Shown in pieces: positions 29,673 to 39,093 of a DNA stretch of 64,000 nucleotides (within the stretch, counting starts at the first letter, position 1; every line of letters begins with the position of its first letter). The stretch comes from Enterobacter oligotrophicus (GTDB lineage: Bacteria; Pseudomonadota; Gammaproteobacteria; Enterobacterales; Enterobacteriaceae). Location of the stretch: positions 1,922,001 to 1,986,000 of the forward strand of contig NZ_AP019007.1 in the NCBI RefSeq assembly GCF_009176645.1, read 5' to 3'. The notes beneath the pieces are model-generated. The model was given only the letters and a program-made list of their open reading frames with translations, did no database searches and had not been told where the DNA came from. The position numbers and the translations under genes were made by a program.

Positions 29673-29678
29673 ATTATA
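29673..29678 (-). promoter_or_regulatory. candidate rplM -10 element
   Basis: A perfect TATAAT on the minus strand lies upstream of the rplM leader. A TTGACC lies upstream at 29689-29694, only about ten bases away, too close to be its -35 box; the true -35 is unclear. Confidence 0.5.
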
Positions 29679-29750
29679 GAGAAGTTGAGGTCAAAGATCG
29701 ACCCTTAAATGTGATTTGGAATGGGTTTTTCGGAGGGCAAGTTTGTGCGG

Positions 29751-29864
29751 TCTGGTGCCCTCACCCCCAACCCCTCTCCCACAGGGAGAGGGTGGCATTT
29801 ATTAAGGTCTGGTGCCCTCACCCCCAGCCCCTCTCCCCGTGGGAGAGGGTAGCCTTTATTATGG
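29751..29864. repeat. two tandem 57-bp copies of a hairpin repeat
   Basis: Two adjacent copies begin at 29751 and 29808, each opening TCTGGTGCCCTCACCCCC. Each holds a 9-bp stem CCCTCTCCC / GGGAGAGGG with a three-base loop (stems at 29772-29792 and 29829-29849) and ends with TTTATTA. The second copy contains the zapE stop codon (29859-29861). Such CCCTCTCCC palindromes are common interspersed elements in enterobacteria and may end zapE transcription. Confidence 0.85.
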
Positions 29865-30983
29865 CATATGCTCACGCTTCAGGTACTCCTCGCTTTGCAT
29901 CTCCTGCAGGCGTGAGAGGCAGCGCTGGAACTCAAACTTCAGCCGCTCGCCCTGGTAGATCTCATATAAAGGCACCTCGGCGCTGACCACCAGCTTAACG
30001 TGGCGCTCATAAAACTCATCCACCAGCGCAATGAAACGGCGCGCCTCACTTTCCATAAGCGGCGTCATCACCGGAACCTCCAGCAGCATCACGGTGTGGA
30101 AGAGTCGCGAAAGCGCAATGTAATCATGCTGGCTGCGCGCATCCACACAGAGCGTAGCGAAGGAGACGGCGAGCGTTTGATTCTCCACACCCAACGTTTG
30201 TAACGGACGATGGTTAATCTCCAGCACCGGCGCGTTATCGCGTTTCGCCCCGGCCAGCGCCAGCCACAGTTTATCCATCTGGTTTGTGGTTTCGGCATTC
30301 AACGGCGAGAGCCACAGATGGGCCTGCGTTAACGTGCGCAGGCGGTAGTCCACGCCCGCATCCACGTTCATAATGTCGCAGTGCTGCTTAATGGCATCAA
30401 TCGCAGGCAGGAAGCGTGCCCGCTGCAGGCCGTTGCGGTAAAGCTCATCCGGCGGAATGTTTGACGTCGCCACCAGGGTAATGCCGCGCGCAAACAGCGC
30501 TTTCATCAGGCCGCCCAGCAGCATGGCATCCGTGATATCGGAGACAAAAAATTCATCAAAACAGAGCACGTCGGTTTCGGCCTTGAAGCGGTCGGCCACG
30601 ATCTCCAGCGGATCGCTTTTGCCCTGCAGCGCCGTCAGCTCTTCATGAACCCGCAGCATAAAACGGTGGAAGTGCAGACGCTGTTTTCGCGTTCCCGGCA
30701 GGCTCTGGTAGAACATGTCCATCAGCCAGGTTTTGCCTCGACCAACGCCGCCCCACATATATAAGCCACGCACCGGAGCGTTAGCCAGTGGCTCTTTTTT
30801 TCCGAGCAATCGACCGAAAACCGCCTTCAGGCCGCTGCTTTGCGCTTCTTCCGCAGGTTTTGCCGTGAGCGCCTGATAAATCGTATCCAGGCGGTTAACC
30901 GCGTCACGTTGAACGTTATCTGGCTGGTATGAACCCTCATTCAGGGCATGTTGATATCGCGATGCGGGGGACAGGCTTTGCAT
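29859..30983 (-). CDS. zapE: ZapE, AFG1-family ATPase of the divisome
   Basis: ZapE (YhcM) is an ATPase that associates with the Z-ring late in division under some conditions. It has 374 residues. Walker A is GGVGRGKT near residue 78 and Walker B is VLCFDEF near residue 139, followed by a sensor-like VATSN near 171. It faces away from zapG. The 3' end runs into a tandem hairpin repeat. Confidence 0.95.
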   Translation of the reverse strand: MQSLSPASRYQHALNEGSYQPDNVQRDAVNRLDTIYQALTAKPAEEAQSSGLKAVFGRLLGKKEPLANAPVRGLYMWGGVGRGKTWLMDMFYQSLPGTRKQRLHFHRFMLRVHEELTALQGKSDPLEIVADRFKAETDVLCFDEFFVSDITDAMLLGGLMKALFARGITLVATSNIPPDELYRNGLQRARFLPAIDAIKQHCDIMNVDAGVDYRLRTLTQAHLWLSPLNAETTNQMDKLWLALAGAKRDNAPVLEINHRPLQTLGVENQTLAVSFATLCVDARSQHDYIALSRLFHTVMLLEVPVMTPLMESEARRFIALVDEFYERHVKLVVSAEVPLYEIYQGERLKFEFQRCLSRLQEMQSEEYLKREHMP

Positions 30984-31172
30984 AATAGTGTTGTTATTCC
31001 TTCAATCAAACCTCACCAGCGAGCACGACTGATGAAAAAAAGGCCGTTCTACACTACGCGATGATACGTCAGGATTCCACTTCTGCGGAAATAGCGGTTA
31101 TAGTGGCATTATCAGGCACAGGCAGGAGCCGAGCCAACACCCTACGGAACAACAAGACAACGGGAGAAGTTC
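30984..31172. promoter_or_regulatory. divergent zapE / zapG promoter region
   Basis: A 189-bp gap between divergent genes. A CGGGAGAAG ribosome site precedes the zapG ATG. A small open frame at 31061 crosses into zapG out of frame and looks fortuitous. Promoter boxes are not clear. Confidence 0.35.
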
Positions 31173-31571
31173 ATGACCTGGGAATATGCGCTAATCGGTT
31201 TAGTCGTCGGCATCATCATCGGTGCTGTGGCCATGCGTTTCGGTAATCGCAAATTGCGTCAGCAGCAGTCACTGCAGTACGAACTGGAAAAGAACAAAGC
31301 CGAGCTGGAAGAGTACCGCGAAGAGCTGGTCAGCCACTTTGCCCGTAGCGCCGAGCTGCTGGACAACATGGCAACAGATTATCGCCAGTTGTATCAACAC
31401 ATGGCGAAAAGCTCCAGCAGCCTGCTGCCGGAAATGACGGCGGAAACCAACCCGTTCCGCAACCGTCTGGCAGACTCCGAAGCGGGTAACGATCAGGCTC
31501 CGGTTCAGATGCCACGCGACTATTCTGACGGTGCATCCGGCCTGCTGCGCGGTGGCGCAAAACGCGATTAA
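31173..31571 (+). CDS. zapG: ZapG (YhcB), DUF1043 cell envelope and division protein
   Basis: ZapG is an inner-membrane protein with one N-terminal helix (about residues 3-22) and a cytoplasmic coiled coil (about 30-90). Family work links it to cell division, rod shape and envelope synthesis. It has 132 residues, as in E. coli, starting MTWEYALIGLVVG. It lies next to zapE, divergently transcribed, and is followed by a terminator. Confidence 0.94.
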   Translation: MTWEYALIGLVVGIIIGAVAMRFGNRKLRQQQSLQYELEKNKAELEEYREELVSHFARSAELLDNMATDYRQLYQHMAKSSSSLLPEMTAETNPFRNRLADSEAGNDQAPVQMPRDYSDGASGLLRGGAKRD

Positions 31572-31593
31572 TCGCACAACCTGAATATATTTT

Positions 31594-31628
31594 ACGGGCG
31601 CATCTGTTGCGCCCGTCTTTTCTTTCCG
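31594..31628 (+). terminator. zapG terminator
   Basis: A 9-bp stem (ACGGGCGCA / TGCGCCCGT) with a five-base loop is followed by CTTTTCTTT. Confidence 0.9.
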
Positions 31629-31741
31629 TCCCCAGCTATTATTTAGTCAAATACCTCATTGTTCAGCGGTTTAAAATTCAATAACATCAAGATGTTTTTG
31701 GGCCGTTCTTCTTTCATTCCAGGATACGAGAGTCAGCATCG

Positions 31742-33109
31742 ATGAAGAAAAAAAACCAGCTGTTGAGCGCCTTAGCGTTAAGTGTCGGGTTATCTCTCTC
31801 GGCCTCTTTCCCTGCCGCCGCGTCATTGCCTTCACAGGTTCCGGGGCAAGCGGCTATTCCTAGCCTTGCGCCGATGCTGGAGAAAGTGTTGCCCGCCGTG
31901 GTCAGCGTGAAGGTCGAAGGGACGGCACGGCAAAGCCAGCGCGTACCGGAAGAGTTGAAGAAATATTTTGGCGATGAAACACCTGACCAGCAGGCTCAGC
32001 CTTTTGAAGGGCTGGGCTCAGGCGTGATCATTGATGCGGCTAAAGGCTATATCCTGACCAATAACCACGTGATCAGCCAGGCGGATAAGATCAGCGTCCA
32101 GTTGAACGATGGTCGCGAATTTGACGCCAAACTGATCGGCGGCGATGACCAGAGCGACATCGCGCTGCTGCAGGTGCAGAACCCGAGTAACCTGACGCAG
32201 ATTACAATCGCGGACTCGGACAAACTGCGCGTCGGTGATTTTGCCGTTGCCGTCGGTAACCCGTTCGGTTTAGGCCAGACCGCCACTTCCGGGATTGTCT
32301 CCGCGCTGGGGCGCAGTGGTCTGAATCTGGAAGGGCTGGAAAACTTTATCCAGACCGATGCCTCTATCAACCGCGGCAACTCAGGCGGTGCGCTGCTTAA
32401 CCTTAACGGGGAGCTGATCGGTATCAACACCGCCATTCTGGCACCGGGCGGCGGCAGTATTGGGATTGGATTTGCCATCCCGAGCAATATGGCCAGAACC
32501 CTGTCTCAGCAGTTAATTCAGTTTGGCGAAGTCAAACGCGGGCTGCTGGGCATCAAAGGGATGGAGATGAGCGCGGATATCGCCAAAGCCTTTAACGTCA
32601 ACGTCCAGCGTGGGGCATTTGTCAGCGAAGTGCTGCCGAACTCCGGCTCTGCCAAAGCGGGCGTGAAATCCGGTGATGTGATTGTCAGCCTGAACGATAA
32701 GCCGCTCAGCAGCTTCGCGGAGCTGCGCTCGCGTATCGCTACCACAGAACCTGGCGCGAAAGTGAAGCTGGGTCTGATTCGCGACGGTAAGCCGCTGGAC
32801 GTGGAAGTGACGCTGGATAAGAGCACCTCCTCTTCTGCCAGCGCAGAGCTTATCGCCCCGGCGCTGCAGGGGGCGACGCTGAGCGACGGGCAACTGAAAG
32901 ACGGCACGAAAGGCATTACCGTCGATACCGTCGAGAAGAGTAGCCCTGCCGCACAGGCTGGCTTGCATCAGGACGACGTCATTATTGGCGTAAACCGCAC
33001 TCGCGTGCAGTCTATCGCGGAGATGCGCAAGGTGCTGGAAAGTAAACCGACGGTCATTGCCCTGCAGATTATTCGTGGCAACGACACAATCTACATTTTA
33101 CTGCGTTAA
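31742..33109 (+). CDS. degQ: DegQ, periplasmic serine endoprotease
   Basis: DegQ is an HtrA-family protease and chaperone of the periplasm. It has 455 residues, as in E. coli. The signal peptide covers about residues 1-27 (hydrophobic LSALALSVGLSL, cleavage near AAA-S). The catalytic triad is His109, Asp139 and Ser214 (RGNSGGAL). Two PDZ domains follow (about 258-350 and 365-450). degS follows as a separate gene 92 bp downstream. Confidence 0.97.
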   Translation: MKKKNQLLSALALSVGLSLSASFPAAASLPSQVPGQAAIPSLAPMLEKVLPAVVSVKVEGTARQSQRVPEELKKYFGDETPDQQAQPFEGLGSGVIIDAAKGYILTNNHVISQADKISVQLNDGREFDAKLIGGDDQSDIALLQVQNPSNLTQITIADSDKLRVGDFAVAVGNPFGLGQTATSGIVSALGRSGLNLEGLENFIQTDASINRGNSGGALLNLNGELIGINTAILAPGGGSIGIGFAIPSNMARTLSQQLIQFGEVKRGLLGIKGMEMSADIAKAFNVNVQRGAFVSEVLPNSGSAKAGVKSGDVIVSLNDKPLSSFAELRSRIATTEPGAKVKLGLIRDGKPLDVEVTLDKSTSSSASAELIAPALQGATLSDGQLKDGTKGITVDTVEKSSPAAQAGLHQDDVIIGVNRTRVQSIAEMRKVLESKPTVIALQIIRGNDTIYILLR

Positions 33110-33201
33110 GCATTTGCGACTCCGGACATCGCCGCTACGTGTGATGTCCGGATAACTCATGTTATGCTGCAAACCGTTCCTTTTTTAACGATACGCGCAT
33201 C

Positions 33202-34269
33202 ATGCTTGTAAAGCTCTTTCGTTCAATTGTCATTGGTTTGATCGTTGCCGGCCTGCTGTTAGTGGCTATGCCGTCTTTGCGTCAGTTTAGCAAGCTGACG
33301 GCCCCCCAGTTCGACAGCGCGGATGAAACGCCTGCCACCTATAATCAGGCCGTTCGCCGTGCTGCGCCTGCCGTGGTAAACGTCTATAACCGTGGTCTCA
33401 ACAGCTCGGCTCATAACCAGCTGGAGATCCGCACACTCGGCTCCGGCGTGATTATGGACGATCGCGGCTACATTATTACCAACAAACACGTGATCAACGA
33501 TGCTGACCAGATTATCGTCGCATTGCAGGATGGCCGCGTGTTTGAGGCCCTACTGGTTGGCTCCGACAGCCTGACGGACCTCGCGGTACTGAAGATCAAC
33601 GCCACGGGCGGGCTGCCGACCATCCCAATTAACCGTAAACGGACACCGCACATCGGCGACGTGGTGCTGGCTATCGGTAACCCATACAACCTGGGGCAAA
33701 CCATCACCCAGGGGATTATCAGCGCCACCGGTCGAATCGGCCTGAACCCGTCAGGGCGGCAAAACTTCCTGCAGACCGATGCGTCGATTAACCACGGTAA
33801 CTCCGGCGGTGCGCTGGTCAATTCGCTCGGCGAACTGATGGGCATCAACACGCTCTCATTTGATAAGAGCAACGACGGCGAGACACCGGAAGGGATCGGC
33901 TTTGCCATTCCGTTCCAGCTCGCCACCAAGATTATGGATAAGCTGATCCGCGATGGTCGCGTGATCCGCGGTTATATTGGTATTGGCGGCCGTGAGATTG
34001 CGCCAATGCATACGCAGGGCGGCGGTATCGACCAGATCCAGGGGATTGTGGTCAACGAAGTGGCACCTGGTGGCCCGGCAGCAGCAGCGGGTATTCAGGT
34101 TAACGACGTCATCGTGTCGGTGAATGGCGTTCCGGCGGTTTCGGCGCTGGAGACCATGGACCAGGTGGCAGAAATTCGTCCTGGCTCAATCATCCCTGTC
34201 GAAGTCATGCGTAATGATAAGAAGCTGACGATTCAGGTGACGATTCAGGAATACCCGGCAACGAACTGA
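33202..34269 (+). CDS. degS: DegS, site-1 protease of the sigma-E response
   Basis: DegS is membrane-anchored and cuts RseA when its PDZ domain binds unassembled porin tails. It has 355 residues: one N-terminal membrane helix (about 5-25), a protease domain with His96, Asp126 and Ser201, and one PDZ domain (about 260-350). A terminator and a REP unit follow. Confidence 0.97.
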   Translation: MLVKLFRSIVIGLIVAGLLLVAMPSLRQFSKLTAPQFDSADETPATYNQAVRRAAPAVVNVYNRGLNSSAHNQLEIRTLGSGVIMDDRGYIITNKHVINDADQIIVALQDGRVFEALLVGSDSLTDLAVLKINATGGLPTIPINRKRTPHIGDVVLAIGNPYNLGQTITQGIISATGRIGLNPSGRQNFLQTDASINHGNSGGALVNSLGELMGINTLSFDKSNDGETPEGIGFAIPFQLATKIMDKLIRDGRVIRGYIGIGGREIAPMHTQGGGIDQIQGIVVNEVAPGGPAAAAGIQVNDVIVSVNGVPAVSALETMDQVAEIRPGSIIPVEVMRNDKKLTIQVTIQEYPATN

Positions 34270-34278
34270 CAGCCATAA

Positions 34279-34312
34279 AAAAACCGAAGCCAGTAAGTGC
34301 TTCGGTTTTTTT
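34279..34312 (+). terminator. degS terminator
   Basis: A 12-bp stem (AAAAACCGAAGC / GCTTCGGTTTTT) with an eight-base loop ends in a T-run. The A-run on the left could also serve the convergent mdh transcript. Confidence 0.92.
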
Positions 34313-34342
34313 GCCGGGTGGCGCGAACGCTTACCCGGCCTA
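34313..34342. repeat. single REP unit between degS and mdh
   Basis: GCCGGGTGGCGCGAACGC is followed by TTACCCGGCCTA, one half of the BIME seen elsewhere in the window, placed between convergent genes. Confidence 0.75.
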
Positions 34343-34358
34343 TAAGAGACAGTTCGTG

Positions 34359-36157
<1,799 letters not shown>

Positions 36158-36535
36158 TTTCGCCGCCCCGTGGCGTCTGGCTGCGGGGATCATTCTGCTC
36201 CCGTCTCGTTTTCCCCTTTTTTATGCCGCCCTTTCCTTTGACAAATAGTGCTTTTTACCAGCCATTAACATTCCTCCAGTGAATACCACATCAATAAATC
36301 GCACAAAAAATCAAAGCCTCATATCCATATGATTTTTTTAGACATAACCTAACATTGTGTCGATAAAATGACCATTTTTATGCAATTTGGTTATAAAAAT
36401 TATATCTGTTAACACGTAATTACCACTGAAACAATTAGTCTGGTATTAATTTTTTGCGTTATTAGTGTATACTTAATTTTGTGATGAGGGTCACGAAACG
36501 AAGACCCCAGTAAAAAATTCGACGAGGTAAAAATC
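36158..36535. promoter_or_regulatory. argR-yhcN intergenic region
   Basis: A 378-bp, strongly AT-rich gap. A weak GC stem (CCCCG / CGGGG, 36166-36188) after argR is followed by pyrimidine-rich sequence and might terminate argR. A -10-like TATACT at 36468-36473 and a CRP-like site precede yhcN. No gene was found. Confidence 0.45.
36480..36495 (+). promoter_or_regulatory. CRP-like site upstream of yhcN
   Basis: TGTGA-N6-TCACG matches nine of ten conserved CRP bases. It lies just downstream of the candidate -10 element, where binding would more likely repress than activate, unless another promoter is used. Confidence 0.4.
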
Positions 36536-36799
36536 ATGAAAATCAAAACCACTGTAGCAACGCTGAGCGTCCTGTCTGTTCTGTCATTCGGTGCTTTCGC
36601 TGCCGATACCATCAATGCCGATCAGGCGCAGTCCCGTCAGGCAATCGGTACGGTTTCTGTTGGTGCTGTCGGGACATCTCCGATGGACATGCATGAGATG
36701 CTGAACAAAAAAGCGGAAGAACAGGGTGCGTCATCTTATCGCATCATTGAAGCGCGTACCGGCGACCACTGGCACGCAACCGCTGAGCTGTATAAATAA
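36536..36799 (+). CDS. yhcN: YhcN, DUF1471 periplasmic stress protein
   Basis: This is a small YhcN/BhsA/McbA-family secreted protein of 87 residues, as in E. coli, where it is linked to acid and peroxide stress. A signal peptide covers about residues 1-22 (cleavage near AFA-A). The family's C-terminal signature SSYRIIE...HWHATAELYK is present. A paralogue follows 107 bp downstream. Confidence 0.93.
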   Translation: MKIKTTVATLSVLSVLSFGAFAADTINADQAQSRQAIGTVSVGAVGTSPMDMHEMLNKKAEEQGASSYRIIEARTGDHWHATAELYK

Positions 36800-36906
36800 G
36801 TTTTAGTAATACCGAAGACATTCTTCTCCACTCAACGGCACCAGGCATAAAAATAGCAGTTCAACCCTTCTCGCCGTTGAGCAAAACCTTTTCAGGAGTA
36901 AAGACT

Positions 36907-37173
36907 ATGAAAACCAAATTAATCATCGCTACCCTCGGCCTGGCCTCTGTTCTCTCTTTCGGCGCAAGCGCAGCCGTGCAACAGGTTAACGCTCAGCAGG
37001 CAGAAAACCTGCAGCCAATGGGGAGCATCGCCGTCACTTCCGTTGCAAGTTCACCAATGGATATCCGCCAGGCACTGGCCGCTAAAGCTGAAAAAGCAGG
37101 AGCCAGTAGCTATCGCGTCACCGAACTGAATCAGGGTGACCACTGGCATGCGACGGCAGAACTGTATAAATAA
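36907..37173 (+). CDS. second YhcN-type DUF1471 protein
   Basis: This tandem paralogue of yhcN has 88 residues: a signal peptide to about residue 22 (ASA-A), then the same layout ending HWHATAELYK. The start at 36907 (MKTKLIIATLG) follows AGGAG; a longer frame from 36877 would add ten residues ahead of the signal peptide. E. coli K-12 has only one copy at this place. The mature halves have diverged clearly, so the duplication is not recent. Confidence 0.9.
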   Translation: MKTKLIIATLGLASVLSFGASAAVQQVNAQQAENLQPMGSIAVTSVASSPMDIRQALAAKAEKAGASSYRVTELNQGDHWHATAELYK

Positions 37174-37201
37174 ACCCTCGTCGTATCTCATCATACGACT
37201 T

Positions 37202-37231
37202 GCCCCTGGCCTCCCGGTCAGGGGCTTTTTT
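37202..37231 (+). terminator. terminator of the yhcN pair
   Basis: The stem GCCCCTG / CAGGGGC, with extra inner pairing, is followed by seven Ts and lies between the convergent yhcN paralogue and yhcO. Confidence 0.9.
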
Positions 37232-37232
37232 G

Positions 37233-37505
37233 TTAATGGCGCGCGTTAAAACGTAGCTGCCCTTCCAGCTCTTCTTCTGCTTCATCAAACAGCAAAATCA
37301 GCGCGCCAAAGCGTCTGCGCAGCTTATCAGGCAGATGAATAAACTCTATCTCCAGCGGTAACGGCAACTGACTACCGGTGACCACATCCCACAGCGTATC
37401 AAGATTGGTGACGCTTTCCCGCTCCAGGTCAAACGCCCGGATAAATTCGCGATAGAAGTCATCCTGACTGTCGATCTCGTCAAAATCAAAGGTATAGATT
37501 TTCAT
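37233..37505 (-). CDS. yhcO: YhcO, barstar-family protein
   Basis: This small acidic protein of 90 residues resembles barstar, the barnase inhibitor. No partner RNase gene is visible nearby, and its target is unknown. It starts [14 protein letters not shown]. Length and position beside yhcN match E. coli. Confidence 0.9.
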   Translation of the reverse strand: MKIYTFDFDEIDSQDDFYREFIRAFDLERESVTNLDTLWDVVTGSQLPLPLEIEFIHLPDKLRRRFGALILLFDEAEEELEGQLRFNARH

Positions 37506-37550
37506 TGCCAGCCACCCAATCCCCGCGGGCGGCAGATGCCGCCCTGACTA

Positions 37551-39005
37551 TTATAATCCCCCGATATGCAGGGTTTTGACTTCCAGAAACTCTTCCAGCC
37601 CCAGCACCGACCCTTCCCGGCCCAGCCCGGACTCTTTTACGCCGCCAAAAGGCCCCAGCTCTGTAGATACCGCACATTCGTTGATGCCAATCATACCGCT
37701 CTCAATGGCCTGCGAGACGCGGAACACGCGCGACAAATTCTGGGTATAGAAGTAGGCCGCCAGCCCGTAAGGCGTATTGTTGGCACGCATAATCACTTCA
37801 TCTTCCGACGTAAACCGGAAGCAGGCCGCCACCGGGCCGAACGTCTCCTCTTCTGCCAGCTTCATCCCTTCGTGGCAGTCACCAAGCACCGTCGGCGTCC
37901 AGAAGTTGCCGCCCAACGCATGTGGTTTCCCACCCGCCAGCACGGTAGCGCCTTTCGCAACCGCATCTTCAACGTGCTCTTTCACTTTGTTAACCGCAGA
38001 AGGCTCAATCAATGGGCCAACGACAACGCCCTCCTCCAGACCGTTCCCGACCTTCAGCGCATTCACCGCGTCGGCAAGCTGGTTCACAAACTTGTCGTAA
38101 ACCGTTTCCTGAATATAAAAGCGGTTTACGCTGACGCAGACCTGCCCGGCATTGCGGAACTTATTCGCGATCGCCCCTTTAACGGCGGCATCAATATCTG
38201 CGTCTTCAAAGACGATATACGGCGCGTTCCCGCCAAGCTCCATAGAGACTTTTTTCATCGTCTCTGCGGCGTTGCGTACCAGCGTTTTGCCGACGGAAGT
38301 CGAGCCGGTGAACGAAATTTTGCGCACGTCGTGGCTGGCCATAATGGCATCGCTGATTTCAGAGGTGTTTCCCGCGACCGCGTTAAGGACGCCGTCCGGC
38401 ACACCCGCCTGCTTTGCCAGCGTCAGTAGCGCGAAGGCGCTGAGCGGCGTGTTATTGGCGGGTTTGATGACGCCGGTACACCCTGCCGCCAGCGCCGGGC
38501 CGAGCTTGCGGGTGAGCATTGCCATCGGGAAATTCCACGGCGTAATAGCGGCAACCACGCCAACAGGCTCGCGAGTTGCCAGAATGCGGGAGCCGGGTTT
38601 GATCGGCGGGATGATTTCACCGTTGGCGCGTTTAGCCTGCTCGGCAAACCACTGAATAAAGCTGGCGGCATACTCCACTTCACCCTCGGCCTCTTTCAGG
38701 GGCTTACCCTGTTCGGTGGTCATTAACCGCCCGAGCCAGCGCTTATTCTCAATAATCAGTTCATACCAGCGGTAGAGGATCGTTGAACGCTCTTTCGCGG
38801 TTTTGGCGCGCCATGCGGGGAAGGCTTTCGTCGCCGCGGCAATTGCCTCTTCGGTTTCTGCTTTACCCGCTTTTGCCACTTTGGCGATCACCTCGCCCGT
38901 CGCCGGGTTCAGCACATCAAAGGTGGTGTCGAGTGTTTTCCAGATGCCGTTAACCAAATATCCGTTCTGAAAAAGGATGTTGTCCTGGAGAGCCTGGGTA
39001 GTCAT
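37551..39005 (-). CDS. NAD(P)-dependent succinate-semialdehyde dehydrogenase, GabD family
   Basis: This aldehyde dehydrogenase of 484 residues probably oxidises succinate semialdehyde to succinate. The cofactor-fold residue Asn158 (PWNFP), catalytic Glu256 (MELGGN) and catalytic Cys290 (NAGQVCVS) are all present. The start at 39005 (MTTQALQD) follows GGGAGG; the frame to 39113 runs back through the upstream terminator and is rejected. E. coli K-12 has no gene here between yhcO and aaeB. Substrate choice is inferred from family resemblance; other short-chain semialdehydes are possible. Confidence 0.85.
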   Translation of the reverse strand: MTTQALQDNILFQNGYLVNGIWKTLDTTFDVLNPATGEVIAKVAKAGKAETEEAIAAATKAFPAWRAKTAKERSTILYRWYELIIENKRWLGRLMTTEQGKPLKEAEGEVEYAASFIQWFAEQAKRANGEIIPPIKPGSRILATREPVGVVAAITPWNFPMAMLTRKLGPALAAGCTGVIKPANNTPLSAFALLTLAKQAGVPDGVLNAVAGNTSEISDAIMASHDVRKISFTGSTSVGKTLVRNAAETMKKVSMELGGNAPYIVFEDADIDAAVKGAIANKFRNAGQVCVSVNRFYIQETVYDKFVNQLADAVNALKVGNGLEEGVVVGPLIEPSAVNKVKEHVEDAVAKGATVLAGGKPHALGGNFWTPTVLGDCHEGMKLAEEETFGPVAACFRFTSEDEVIMRANNTPYGLAAYFYTQNLSRVFRVSQAIESGMIGINECAVSTELGPFGGVKESGLGREGSVLGLEEFLEVKTLHIGGL

Positions 39006-39054
39006 GTGTCCTCCCTTTCTGAATGTAAGAGCCTGCAGAAATAAGTATAGCCAC

Positions 39055-39087
39055 AAAAAAACCGACGCTTCTGGCGTCGGTTTTTTA
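39055..39087 (-). terminator. aaeXAB terminator
   Basis: The stem ACCGACGC / GCGTCGGT with a five-base loop is flanked by A- and T-runs on either side. It sits at the aaeB 3' end and upstream of the dehydrogenase gene, so that gene probably has its own promoter. Confidence 0.88.
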
Positions 39088-39093
39088 CATTCA

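Noticed and set aside
29756..29850. Possible CRISPR-like array from the two repeated units next to zapE
   Set aside because: The copies are directly adjacent with no spacers and each is a hairpin element; there are no cas genes.
37233..37505. YhcO as an antitoxin of a barnase-like toxin system
   Set aside because: It is barstar-like but no RNase or toxin gene is adjacent, and the gene sits in the same place in E. coli as a lone gene.
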